In this document: one piece after another, positions 6,667-13,903 of the stretch
Numbering within the stretch: position 1 is the first letter of the stretch
Layout of the letters: the number at the start of each line of letters is the position of its first letter
NCBI GenBank assembly: GCA_964437445.1
Contig: CAYTGR010000063.1
Location: 1-22,087, forward strand
Source of the DNA: CAYTGR01 sp964437445
Lineage (GTDB): Bacteria > Chloroflexota > Anaerolineae > B4-G1 > SLSP01
Direction of reading: 5' to 3'
DNA: 22,087 nucleotides
Notes under the pieces: model-generated
Database searches by the model: none
Seen by the model: only the letters and a program-made list of their open reading frames with translations
Told to the model about the DNA's origin: nothing
Position numbers and translations under genes: made by a program

Positions 6667-6694
6667 TTGCCGATTCAAAAAGACGTGGTAAGAT
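6667..6694 (+). promoter_or_regulatory. Candidate promoter of the 6724 operon
   Basis: TTGCCG (6667-6672), 16-bp spacer, TAAGAT (6689-6694) with an extended -10 TGG. A start near 6701 leaves a short leader before the ribosome-binding site at 6714. Confidence 0.5.
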
Positions 6695-6723
6695 GATCTT
6701 ATACTTACATGAGGGAGGTTGCT

Positions 6724-7302
6724 ATGGCAGAACAGGGCAAGACACGCAAGTATCATTTCTGGGAAGCGTTCAAAAATTTCGCCTTGATCTTCTCCTTCAT
6801 CGTGAACCTGGTACTCATCCTCGTGTTGTTGTTGGCCATCAAGCCGGTTTTTATGGCTAAATCCCAGGTCGCCGAGCCGCTGCTGAGCGACCTGGATACC
6901 GCTTTCAAACACCTGGGCGAAACGCACATCAAAAGCACGGTCAGTGTGAACCATCAGCTACCGGTCATCTTTGACCTGCCGTTGAAACAGGACACAGTGG
7001 TCGTGTTGACCGAACCGGTGCCCCTTTACGCCCCGGCGACCTTTGCGCTGCCCGGGGGCGGCGGTTCCATCAACGGCACCGTCAGTCTCTACTTGCCGGT
7101 CGGGATGCGGCTGCCGGTCAACCTGGACCTGATGGTCCCGGTGAGCACCACCGTTCCGGTCAACATGCAGATCCCGGTGGAGATTCCGCTGGATCAGGCC
7201 GGGATGGGGCCGGCGATTGAGGAACTGCGCGGTGTTTTCCGTCCCCTTGGGGCCACGCTGGAGAGCCTGCCCAATTCCCCCCAGGAGTTGTTACGCCCCT
7301 GA
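6724..7302 (+). CDS. Single-pass membrane-anchored protein, 192 aa
   Basis: Family not recognised. The start at 6724 is preferred over an ATG at 6709 because GGAGG lies 5 nt before it. Basic N-terminus (MAEQGKTRKYHFWEAFKNF), one strong membrane helix at about 19-40 (ALIFSFIVNLVLILVLLLAI), then an outward-facing region. Residues about 75-155 repeat short hydrophobic-proline motifs (LPVIFDLPL, EPVPLYAP, LPVGMRLPVNLDLMVP, VPVNMQIPVEIPL), suggesting stacked beta strands, and a 'GGGG' linker lies at about 107. The same strand-like repeats occur in small Chloroflexota membrane proteins of unknown role. The stop codon overlaps the start of the next gene by one base (TGATG), so the two are translationally coupled. 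Confidence 0.75.
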   Translation: MAEQGKTRKYHFWEAFKNFALIFSFIVNLVLILVLLLAIKPVFMAKSQVAEPLLSDLDTAFKHLGETHIKSTVSVNHQLPVIFDLPLKQDTVVVLTEPVPLYAPATFALPGGGGSINGTVSLYLPVGMRLPVNLDLMVPVSTTVPVNMQIPVEIPLDQAGMGPAIEELRGVFRPLGATLESLPNSPQELLRP

Positions 7303-8228
7303 TGAGCGAGCGTCCGGTTTGCAGCTACGAAGGGTCTCGTTACCGCACCGAGTTCTGGGTGGCCGAACGGGCCTACGAAGACGGCGCTGAACGGGTGGCG
7401 CTGCGGGCTTTGCTGCCCCCTCAGGGGCACACGCTGGTGGAGATCGGGGCCGGGTTCGGTCGCCTGGCCGATCTTTACGCCGGCTACGAGACGGTCGTGC
7501 TCTTTGATTACGCCCGCACGCAGCTGGAGCAGGCGGTGGAGCGGTTGGGGGAGCAGGGACCGGCGGGACGCCCCCGTTATCTTTACGTGCAGGGCGATTT
7601 CTACCGTTTGCCTTTTGTCCCCGGCCTGTTGGACACGGTGACGATGATCCGCACGTTGCACCACGCCGCCGACGCACCGGCCGTTTTGCAGGGCGTGGCG
7701 GAAGTCCTGGCCCCGAACGGCGCTTTCGTGCTGGAATTTGCCAGCAAGCACAACCTCAAGGCGTTGGCGCGCTATCTCCTGCGCCGCCAATCCTGGTCCC
7801 CGTTTGCGCTGGAGCCGGTGGAATTTGTCGCGCTCAACTTTGATTTCCACCCGCGCTGGATCTGGGCGCAGCTGGCGCAGGCCGGGCTGCGCCGTGAAGC
7901 AGTGCGCAGCGTTTCCTACTTGCGGGCCGGGCTGCTCAAACGGATGGTGCCGGTGTCGCTGCTGATCGCCCTGGACCGGCTCCTGCAACCGACCGGGGCG
8001 CTCTGGCAGTGGTCGCCCAGCGTCTTCGTCCGCACGCGCGCCCGGGCTGACCAAGCTGCCCCGGTGGCCGGCGCTTTTTTCCGCTGCCCGGCCTGTGGGG
8101 CTCCGCTTGGCGCGCCCCCTCAGACCGAATTTGTTTGCGCCTGCGGTCAGCGTTGGCGGCGCGAAGGGGCCATCTACAACTTCCGCGATCCGGCGCTACC
8201 AACTCAGCGCGTTATTTCGCCGCGGTGA
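7302..8228 (+). CDS. Class I SAM methyltransferase with C-terminal zinc ribbon
   Basis: A 308-aa protein. SAM-binding motif I LVEIGAGFGRL at 45-55, motif II end VVLFDYA, GDFYRLPF and DTVTMIRTLHH (motif IV region), and the post-motif AEVLAPNGAFVLEFA place it in the methyltransferase-11 fold. The C-terminus (about 260-290) has C262-x2-C265 and C279-x-C281, a Trm112-like zinc-binding tail. It is coupled to the upstream membrane protein by one-base overlap. Substrate unknown. The substrate region between about 150 and 250 is aromatic-rich (SWSPFALEPVEFVALNFDFHP region). A second methyltransferase with a similar tail lies at 10260. Confidence 0.85.
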   Translation: MSERPVCSYEGSRYRTEFWVAERAYEDGAERVALRALLPPQGHTLVEIGAGFGRLADLYAGYETVVLFDYARTQLEQAVERLGEQGPAGRPRYLYVQGDFYRLPFVPGLLDTVTMIRTLHHAADAPAVLQGVAEVLAPNGAFVLEFASKHNLKALARYLLRRQSWSPFALEPVEFVALNFDFHPRWIWAQLAQAGLRREAVRSVSYLRAGLLKRMVPVSLLIALDRLLQPTGALWQWSPSVFVRTRARADQAAPVAGAFFRCPACGAPLGAPPQTEFVCACGQRWRREGAIYNFRDPALPTQRVISPR

Positions 8229-8240
8229 TCTGATTTCGGT

Positions 8241-8268
8241 TTGCCGCAGGCAGAAACTATGCTATACT
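8241..8268 (+). promoter_or_regulatory. Promoter of the CDF leader
   Basis: TTGCCG (8241-8246), 16-bp spacer, TATACT (8263-8268) with extended -10 TGC. Predicted start near 8275, which gives a leader of about 105 nt ending in a terminator. Confidence 0.7.
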
Positions 8269-8274
8269 ACGCTT

Positions 8275-8380
8275 GCTGATGAGCTCGGCGACGGCTACCC
8301 AGCGTCGAGGGCCTGACAGGCCCACCAGCGCACATACGGAACAGGGAGTGTCCGGTTAACCGGAAACTCCCTGTTTTTAT
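8275..8380 (+). ncRNA. Structured leader RNA ahead of the metal transporter
   Basis: Between a good promoter and a strong terminator the RNA can form CGACG/CGTCG (8289-8293 / 8303-8307), GGGCC-TGACA-GGCCC (8309-8323), and the terminator hairpin. This promoter, leader, terminator, gene order is that of an attenuator or riboswitch. It does not match any riboswitch consensus I can recall with confidence (Mn yybP-ykoY, NiCo, fluoride). A 26-codon open frame also starts at 8279 (MSSATATQRRG...) close to the predicted transcript start, so a leaderless leader peptide is another option. Confidence 0.45.
8341..8379 (+). terminator. Intrinsic terminator upstream of the CDF gene
   Basis: ACAGGGAGT (8341-8349) pairs with ACTCCCTGT (8366-8374), with an inner TCCGG/CCGGA stem and TTAA loop and one G-A mismatch. 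A five-T run follows. It lies about 60 bp before the transporter's start codon. Confidence 0.9.
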
Positions 8381-8388
8381 ATCGGGGA

Positions 8389-8416
8389 TTGACACTTTCG
8401 GCGCGCTTTGTACAAG
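8389..8416 (+). promoter_or_regulatory. Possible second promoter of the CDF gene
   Basis: TTGACA (8389-8394), 16-bp spacer, TACAAG (8411-8416). If used, it would bypass the leader terminator. It lies directly before the ribosome-binding site AGGAG at 8423. Confidence 0.4.
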
Positions 8417-8437
8417 TTGTGCAGGAGAAATTTTGTA

Positions 8438-9397
8438 ATGCAGACAGTTCGTGACCATAAACCCGACCCGGAACGGCGTCAGCTGTACCGGGCTGCCATG
8501 GCAATTACTTTGCTGGGAAACTTGTTGTTGGCAGCAGGCAAGGCTGCGGCGGCCTATCTTTCAGGCAGTGTGGCGCTCTTTGCCGACGCGGCCAATTCAG
8601 CTTCGGACGTCGTTTACTCGTTGACCATTGTGCTGGGGTTATGGATGGCCCAGCAACCCCCTGATCCCTCGCATCCTCAGGGGCACAGCCGGTTTGAACC
8701 GGTGGTGGGGCTGGTCGTGGCCGCTTCTATGACCTACGCCGGCTATAAGGCCGCGGCCACAGCCTACGAGCGCTTTGTATCCGGGGCGTTCGCCATTGAA
8801 CCGGGCCTGCCAACGCTGGGTCTCCTCATTGCTGCGGCCATCAAAGTGGGGATGTATGGGGCCATCCGCCGGATCGCTGCCCAGCTCAACAGTCCGACCT
8901 TTGCCACCACCGCCCGCGATAATCTCTCGGACGTGTTGACCTCCAGTGCGGCCTTTGTGGGGGCCGTGGGCTCCAAATTCATTTTGCCATTGCTGGACCC
9001 CATCGCCGGGGTGGCGGTAGCGCTGTGGATCTTCCGGGCCGCGTTTGGCGCGTGGAAAGAGAACCTGGCTTTCCTGACCGGGGCCGGGGCTTCGGCCGAG
9101 CTGCAGGAGCAAATTGCCCGGGTGGCTGCCGAAGTGCCGGGCGTGTTGGAAGTACATCAGGTGATCGCCGAGTATGTCGGTCCGCAGCTGGTCGTGGACT
9201 TGCACGTGAATGTCGCCGGCACTCTTGCGCTGCGCGAGGCGCACCAAATCGCGGATGCCGTCCAGGCTCACGTAGAGGCGCTCCCGGAGGTGGATCGGGC
9301 CTATGTCCACGTGGAGCCGGCTCCCCTGGAGTGGGTGGTGGCCGATGCCGAGACTGCGCCGGAGCACGCCGACGTTGAGCAAATGTTCCCAAACTGA
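8438..9397 (+). CDS. Cation diffusion facilitator (metal exporter)
   Basis: A 319-aa proton-driven metal efflux protein of the inner membrane. The start at 8438 is used because AGGAG (8423-8427) precedes it and the CDF fold begins at residue ~15; an in-frame ATG at 8408 lacks a site. TM2 contains SGSVALFADAANSASD (D50, N53, D57), the loop HPQGHSRFEP (79-88) is the family signature, TM5 has D161-N-L-S-D165, and a C-terminal cytoplasmic dimer domain starts near 215. The classic Zn-type HxxxD in TM5 is DxxxD here, a pattern reported for manganese-type members, so Mn or Fe export is the better guess. The gene is preceded by a structured leader with a terminator. Confidence 0.92.
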   Translation: MQTVRDHKPDPERRQLYRAAMAITLLGNLLLAAGKAAAAYLSGSVALFADAANSASDVVYSLTIVLGLWMAQQPPDPSHPQGHSRFEPVVGLVVAASMTYAGYKAAATAYERFVSGAFAIEPGLPTLGLLIAAAIKVGMYGAIRRIAAQLNSPTFATTARDNLSDVLTSSAAFVGAVGSKFILPLLDPIAGVAVALWIFRAAFGAWKENLAFLTGAGASAELQEQIARVAAEVPGVLEVHQVIAEYVGPQLVVDLHVNVAGTLALREAHQIADAVQAHVEALPEVDRAYVHVEPAPLEWVVADAETAPEHADVEQMFPN

Positions 9398-9404
9398 GTA
9401 TAAT
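9375..9404 (+). promoter_or_regulatory. Promoter placed for a leaderless transcript
   Basis: TTGAGC (9375-9380), 18-bp spacer, TATAAT (9399-9404). The -10 box ends only 8 bp before the ATG at 9413, so transcription would start at or within a base or two of the start codon. The promoter lies in the last codons of the CDF gene. Confidence 0.55.
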
Positions 9405-9412
9405 GGGCCGTC

Positions 9413-10258
9413 ATGGAAAGCTCGGTGGCGCTGACTGAACCCCGTTTCTGGCTCTGGCCCTGGGAGGAGCGCCGTGGCTGGCTCTCTGTAGCGGCCGTGG
9501 TGGGCGGTGCCTGGGCCTTTGCCGGGCCCTGGCATAGCGCGCGGCTGGCGGAGCTGGCCGGCGCGCTGGTATTGTTGCAGGCCGGCTGGCTGCCCTTCTG
9601 GCGCGCGTTGACGGCAACGGCGTGGGCGCCGCGGCTGTCTGGCTGGCGTGACTGGCAGCGCGAAGCCCCGCTCGGGCGCTGGCCCTACCTCCAGCCGGGG
9701 ACGCCCGGCGCGGCGCTCTACCGGGCCTGCGGGCGCGCGCGCGCCTGGTGGGCGGCCGAGGGGGCCAGCCGCCTGGCTCTGCCGTTGCGTTCGGCCGTGA
9801 TGGCGCTGGTGGTCAGCTTGCTGGGCGGCTTCATGGTGGGGCGGGCCGCTCTGCTGCTCACTCTCCTGCTGGTCGCCTGGGCCGAGCTGGCGGCGCTCTG
9901 GCACGCGGGCCGCGGGACGGTCGGGGCCGGCTGGGAAGCCGTCGTGCTGGTGGGGTTGCCCTGGCTGCTGGGGGCCTTCCTGCAAGGCCCGGTGACTCTG
10001 CTCCCGGCGCTGGCGGCGCTGGTGCTGGTGTTGGTGGTCGGACTGGCGACTTACCCTTCCGCCCGTCTGACCGGTGGGGCGGTCGTGGCTGCGCTTTTCC
10101 TGGTCTGGGCCGGCCATCCCTTTGCGGCCGGTGTGCTGTTGCTGCTGGCCTTCCCGTTGCTGCTGCTGGTCTTGCACCGCCCGACCGTGGAGCTCTATCG
10201 TCGGGCCAGTGTTCCCTGGCTGTTAGCGATCGTGTTGTTGCTCGCGTGGGTGCTGTGA
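9413..10258 (+). CDS. Polytopic membrane protein of unknown function
   Basis: 281 aa, very hydrophobic and rich in Leu, Ala, Trp and Gly. About eight hydrophobic stretches can be seen, for example SVAAVVGGAWAFAGPW, AELAGALVLLQAGWLPFW, AVMALVVSLLGGFMVG, LLLTLLLVAWAELAALW, AALVLVLVVGLATYP and LLLLLAFPLLLLVLH. No transport or enzyme signature is recognised. It has no Shine-Dalgarno sequence before the ATG, and a TATAAT box lies 8 bp upstream, so it may be translated leaderless. It ends 1 bp before the next start codon, so the methyltransferase at 10260 is coupled to it. Confidence 0.75.
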   Translation: MESSVALTEPRFWLWPWEERRGWLSVAAVVGGAWAFAGPWHSARLAELAGALVLLQAGWLPFWRALTATAWAPRLSGWRDWQREAPLGRWPYLQPGTPGAALYRACGRARAWWAAEGASRLALPLRSAVMALVVSLLGGFMVGRAALLLTLLLVAWAELAALWHAGRGTVGAGWEAVVLVGLPWLLGAFLQGPVTLLPALAALVLVLVVGLATYPSARLTGGAVVAALFLVWAGHPFAAGVLLLLAFPLLLLVLHRPTVELYRRASVPWLLAIVLLLAWVL

Positions 10259-10259
10259 A

Positions 10260-11114
10260 ATGGGCTGGTGGATTGCGGGGCTGGCGGCCCTCTTGAGCGT
10301 GGCCGGACTGCTCTACTGGCAGCTGGTGCTCGCTGAAGGGGCCTATCTGGGCCGGCGCATGGTTGCCCTGCTCTACGACGGCTCGGCCCGCGTCTATGAT
10401 CGCGTCAAGAACTTTGATCCCGGATACGAGCAATGGTTCCTGGGACTCCCCCTGGCCCGGACGCTTTCCACAGTTCCCGATCCGCTGGTGCTGGACGTAG
10501 CCACCGGCACAGGGCGGCTCCCGCGCACGCTCTTCCAGCAACCGGGCTTCCACGGCCGCGTCATCGGCCTGGATTTCTCCCGCCGGATGCTGACGTTGGC
10601 GGCCGACGCCACTCAACCCTGGGCCAAGCGCCTCTCTCTGCTCTGGCAGGATGCCGATCGGCTGCCGTTCCCCGACGCCACGTTTGACGCGGTCACCTGT
10701 GTGGAAGCCCTGGAATTTTTCCCCCATCCCGAACGTGCGCTACGGGAGATGGTACGGGTGTTGCGGCCCGGCGGTACCCTGGTAATCTCCAATCGGATCG
10801 GGCGCGGCGCTTTTTTCATGCCCGGCCGGACCTTCAGCCCCGCGAAGTTTGAGGCGCTGCTGCACGCTCTCCCGCTGGAGATGATCAAGGTCCAGCCCTG
10901 GCAGGAGGATTACGACCTGGCCTGGGCCACCCGGCAGGGAGTGCCGGGGCCGGTGGGATGGCGTCGCCTGGAAGAAATCCTGCGCTGCCCCGGCTGCGGC
11001 GGCCCCTTGCAACGTACCGGTCAGGCGTTGATTTGCCCCGCCGAGCAGCGGCAATATCCGATTGCAGCGGATGGAGTGATGGAACTGGCACGGAGCACCA
11101 AAAGCCGGCCGTGA
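10260..11114 (+). CDS. Membrane-anchored SAM methyltransferase with degenerate zinc ribbon
   Basis: 284 aa. An N-terminal membrane helix (about 3-24, WWIAGLAALLSVAGLLYWQL) precedes a UbiE/MenG-like methyltransferase domain: VLDVATGTGRLP at 77-88 (motif I), VIGLDFS at 101-107 (motif II), LPFPDATFDAVTCVEALEF at 135-153 and VLRPGGTLVISN at 167-178. The C-terminus resembles a Trm112-type tail (LRCPGCGGPL ... LICPAEQRQYPIAADGVMEL): C243, C246 and C259 are present but the fourth Cys is E262, so zinc binding may be lost. The methylated substrate is unknown; the anchor points to a lipid, quinone-like or membrane substrate. It lies in the same direction as the two ABC-2 permeases that follow. Confidence 0.85.
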   Translation: MGWWIAGLAALLSVAGLLYWQLVLAEGAYLGRRMVALLYDGSARVYDRVKNFDPGYEQWFLGLPLARTLSTVPDPLVLDVATGTGRLPRTLFQQPGFHGRVIGLDFSRRMLTLAADATQPWAKRLSLLWQDADRLPFPDATFDAVTCVEALEFFPHPERALREMVRVLRPGGTLVISNRIGRGAFFMPGRTFSPAKFEALLHALPLEMIKVQPWQEDYDLAWATRQGVPGPVGWRRLEEILRCPGCGGPLQRTGQALICPAEQRQYPIAADGVMELARSTKSRP

Positions 11115-11159
11115 TGGCTGCCCGTCCAGGGACACTGGCTGCTGAATAGGGGATGTTGG

Positions 11160-12344
11160 ATGCTGGGTAAAAAGAGCTCGGCGATTTCTGCGCCCCCGGC
11201 GGTGAAAAAAGCCACCGCGCATTCCCCTCTGTTCGTCCCCCGCCGTTTTGTCGCCATCCTGAGGAAGGAATATCGCCACGTCTTCCGTGATTTCCGCACT
11301 CTGATCCTGGTGATCCTCGCCCCGCCGTTGTTGCTGCTCCTCATGGCCTACCTGTTCCGGCTGGATGCCCAACGGGCGGTCTTCGCCGTTTGGGATCTGG
11401 ACGGCTCCACCCTCTCGCGGCGCTACATCGCCGCGCTCACCGCCGACGGTGACTTTCAGCTGACCCGGTCCTTAACGGCGGAGGCCGACATGGAGCCGCT
11501 CTTGCAGTCCGGGCAGGTGGCGTTTGTGTTGATCATCCCCTCCGGGTTTGGGAACCGGCTGGCAGGCGGGCGTGAAGCCGAAGTGCAGGCGCTGGTGGAT
11601 GCCTCCGATGCTATCCGGGCCCCGCAAATCCTGGGCCAGCTGGAGCTGCGTTCTGCCGCCTTCAGCCAGCAGGTGCTCCTGCGCGGCCAGGAGTGGCGCC
11701 AATCACCGCTGACGCTGCGGAGCCAGGTCTGGTATAACCCGTCGCTCAGCTCCACCGTCAGCATGGTCCCCGGCCTGCTCCCGATCGTGCTCACGATGCC
11801 GGCCTTGGCGTTTGCGCTCTCCCTGGCGCGCGACCGGGAGTTGGGGTCCTTTGAGGGCTTGATTGCCACGCCGGTACGGGGCGCCGAGTATCTGCTGGGC
11901 AAGGCGCTGGCTTACGTCAGCCTGGGGATGATCAGCGTCTTTCTGGCCTGGCTGGTCGCCGTCCTCTGGTTCGCGGTGCCGTTCCGCGGCTCGCTGGTCC
12001 TTTATGGGGCCCTGGCGCTGCTCTACCTGGCGGCTACCATCGGGATTGTGATGGCGCTTGCGCGCGTCGCCCAAACCCAGCAGGTGGCGCTGTTTGCCAT
12101 CTTGATTTACTTTTTCGTCCCCAGTTTTTTTATCGGCGGCCTGGTCCTGCCCCTTTCACGTGACCCGGTACAACGGTTGATCTCCCAGGCGATCCCCACC
12201 ACCCATTTCATCTTGATCACCCGCAGCCTGTTCCTGAAAGGGTTGGGACCGGCCGACTACGCCGGCCCGGTGATCACGTTGGCGGTGATGGCGCTCGGGG
12301 GCCTGAGCATAGCGCTTCTGACCTTTCGCAAGCGGCTCCAATAA
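11160..12344 (+). CDS. ABC-2 type transporter permease (first of pair)
   Basis: A 394-aa permease of the YhhJ/YbhS class. A cytoplasmic N-terminus ends in RRFVAILRKEYRHVFRDFRT, the conserved coupling segment, followed by TM1 (LILVILAPPLLLLLMAYLF), a large extracytoplasmic domain (about 70-220), and five further helices from about 225 (LPIVLTMPALAFALSLA onward). RDRELGSFEGLIATPVRGAEYLLGK is the signature ABC-2 'E-x-G-T-x-E-x-L-x-x-T-P' loop. Start: AGGGGA 6 nt before the ATG. No ATP-binding subunit lies in the 9.4-13.6 kb cluster, so the ATPase must be encoded elsewhere. Confidence 0.9.
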   Translation: MLGKKSSAISAPPAVKKATAHSPLFVPRRFVAILRKEYRHVFRDFRTLILVILAPPLLLLLMAYLFRLDAQRAVFAVWDLDGSTLSRRYIAALTADGDFQLTRSLTAEADMEPLLQSGQVAFVLIIPSGFGNRLAGGREAEVQALVDASDAIRAPQILGQLELRSAAFSQQVLLRGQEWRQSPLTLRSQVWYNPSLSSTVSMVPGLLPIVLTMPALAFALSLARDRELGSFEGLIATPVRGAEYLLGKALAYVSLGMISVFLAWLVAVLWFAVPFRGSLVLYGALALLYLAATIGIVMALARVAQTQQVALFAILIYFFVPSFFIGGLVLPLSRDPVQRLISQAIPTTHFILITRSLFLKGLGPADYAGPVITLAVMALGGLSIALLTFRKRLQ

Positions 12345-12362
12345 GCAGAGCACAGTCAACCG

Positions 12363-13624
12363 ATGAATCCGGCAACCGTGTGGGCTATCGCGCGCAAAGA
12401 CCTGCGGCAATTCTTCCGTGACCGCANNNNNNNNNNNNNNNNNNNNNNNNNNNNNNNNNNNNNNNNNNNNNNNNNNNNNNNNNNNNNNNNNNNNNNNNNN
12501 NNNNNNNNNNNNNNNNNNNNNNNNNNGCAACCGTGTGGGCTATCGCGCGCAAAGACCTGCGGCAATTCTTCCGTGACCGCACGCTGGTGCTGTTCATGTT
12601 GTTTGTCCCCCTGGCCCAGCTGGTGTTGTTGGCCGTGGCCACCGGGCACCGGGCCGGTAATCTCCCGCTGGCCGTGTTGGACCAGGACCACAGCGCTCAG
12701 AGCCGCGCGCTGATCGCTTTGCTGGACGCCTCGCGGACCTTTGAGGTGACGGCTTATCCCGACACCTGGGAAGCCGGGGTGCAGCTGTTGGATCGGGGCC
12801 AGGTGGACGCGCTCATCGTGATCCCTGAGGGCCTGGCGGCCGAGCTGGCGGTGCCGGGGCGGGGCGCGACCGTGCAGCTGGTGGCTGACGGCTCCAACAA
12901 CGTTGTGGGGGCGCTGGCGGTGGCCGGCGCGGGGCAGGCGGTGGAGCGTTCCGTGCGGCAACAGTTGGGGGCGCTCTCGGCCGGCGTGCGGGTCCAGGCG
13001 CAGATGCGCTACAATCCCACCGGCAGCAGCAAGATGCAGACCATCCCTTCACAGCTGGGGTTTATCATCTACCAGGTGACGTTGGGGGTCGCGGCCTTAG
13101 GCCTGGCTCGCGAGCGCGAACTGGGCACCTTGGAGCAGCTGATGGTCACGCCGGTGCGCCGGACGGAGCTCCTGTTGGGCAAGGCCATCCCGCCCTGGAT
13201 GATTGGGATGCTCAACTTCTTCCTCATGCAGGCCGTCGCCCGGTACTTCTTTGCCATTCCGCTGGAGGGTTCGTTGTTGTTTTTGCTGGCCGGCACCCTG
13301 GTCTTCACCGGGGTGGAGATCGTCTGGGGCATGATGATCTCGGCGCTGGCGGCCAATCAGCAGCAGGCCACGCTCCTGGTCTTTATCCAGGCGGTGGTGG
13401 ATGTGGCCCTTTCCGGCTACATTGTACCGGTGAACGACATGCCGCCCGTCCTCCGGGCCGTGGCCCAGGTGGTACCGTTGCACCACTATCTGGTCTTTGT
13501 GCGCAGCGTGATGTTGAAGGGGGCCGGGTTGGCCGTCCTCTGGCCCCGCCTGGCCGTGATGGCGGGCCTGGGGCTGCTGATGGGGGTGCTGGCAACCCGG
13601 TTCATCGCCCGGCGGCTGGATTGA
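12363..13624 (+). CDS. ABC-2 type transporter permease (second of pair), split by spurious gap
   Basis: As written the reading frame is broken by 100 Ns at 12427-12526. The 55 bases before the gap (12372-12426) are repeated exactly after it (12527-12581), so two overlapping contigs were joined without merging. Joining 12363-12426 to 12582-13624 gives 1107 bp, an intact 368-aa protein: MNPATVWAIARKDLRQFFRDR, TM1 LVLFMLFVPLAQLVLLAVAT, an extracytoplasmic domain, then RERELGTLEQLMVTPVRRTELLLGK and five helices, ending FIARRLD. It is a paralogue of the preceding gene, 18 bp downstream of it. The two probably form a heterodimeric export channel. Substrate unknown. Confidence 0.9.
12427..12526. other. 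Assembly gap (100 N), false
   Basis: The gap is flanked by identical 55-bp sequences (12372-12426 and 12527-12581). Removing the gap and one copy restores the permease frame, so no sequence is missing here. Confidence 0.95.
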
Positions 13625-13722
13625 TGTAAGGACAGCGGGTTTTGTGCATCGTTTGGCCGCGCGCAGAATCCGCTCTAAAAGTTTTCCCCCGCGATCAGCA
13701 AGTTACCCCCGAACTATCAGGA

Positions 13723-13751
13723 TTGACAGAGTCCCCCAGATTGCATATAAT
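13723..13751 (+). promoter_or_regulatory. Consensus promoter of the cofactor-riboswitch operon
   Basis: Perfect TTGACA (13723-13728) and TATAAT (13746-13751) with a 17-bp spacer. Start predicted near 13758. The strongest promoter in the window. Confidence 0.92.
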
Positions 13752-13757
13752 GGTAAT

Positions 13758-13790
13758 GGGGTATTTGGAATACCTGAAATGGGGTATTTC
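13758..13790. promoter_or_regulatory. Operator-like repeats at the transcription start
   Basis: Inverted repeat GGTATT-TGG-AATACC (13760-13774) and GAAAT-GGGGT-ATTTC (13776-13790). The word GGGGTATTT is repeated directly at 13758-13766 and 13781-13789. Placement at +1 to +33 would suit a repressor site upstream of the riboswitch. Confidence 0.45.
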
Positions 13791-13807
13791 AATCCCCCCA
13801 ACCATAG

Positions 13808-13903
13808 TCCGCCTCCGACCCACTCTGCTCCCTGAGGGGACAGGTGGGCGATAAGGTGTAGTGAGTAATTGCTACGCCCGCCGTGTTGGCAAAGGAGGCA
13901 ATC
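13808..13903 (+). ncRNA. Molybdenum/tungsten cofactor riboswitch (Moco-RNA type)
   Basis: P1 pairs GCCTCC (13811-13816) with GGAGGC (13894-13899). Inside are three hairpins: CCCAC/GTGGG (13819-13823 / 13844-13848) with an inner stem, GGTGTAG/CTACGCC (13855-13861 / 13872-13878), and GCC-GTGTT-GGC ending at 13890. The 3' segment GCCG..GGCAAAGGAGGC matches the hallmark end of the Moco RNA motif as I remember it. The downstream gene is a pterin-cofactor oxidoreductase, the expected context. Only three internal stems are seen. Variants lacking one stem (P3) were proposed to sense tungsten cofactor, which fits the AOR gene. Confidence 0.8.

Noticed and set aside
8275..8335. NiCo or Mn (yybP-ykoY) riboswitch before the CDF gene
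   Set aside because: Only short words resemble the NiCo 3' part, and the expected P1 pairing with the terminator arm is missing. Left as an unassigned leader.
8639..10177. 512-codon minus-strand frame across the CDF gene and the membrane protein
   Set aside because: Gln/Arg/Pro/His-rich mirror translation that spans two well-supported plus-strand genes.
12363..13624. Second permease as a frameshifted pseudogene or tandem partial duplication
   Set aside because: The identical 55-bp flanks of the N run show an assembly join; the merged frame is intact.
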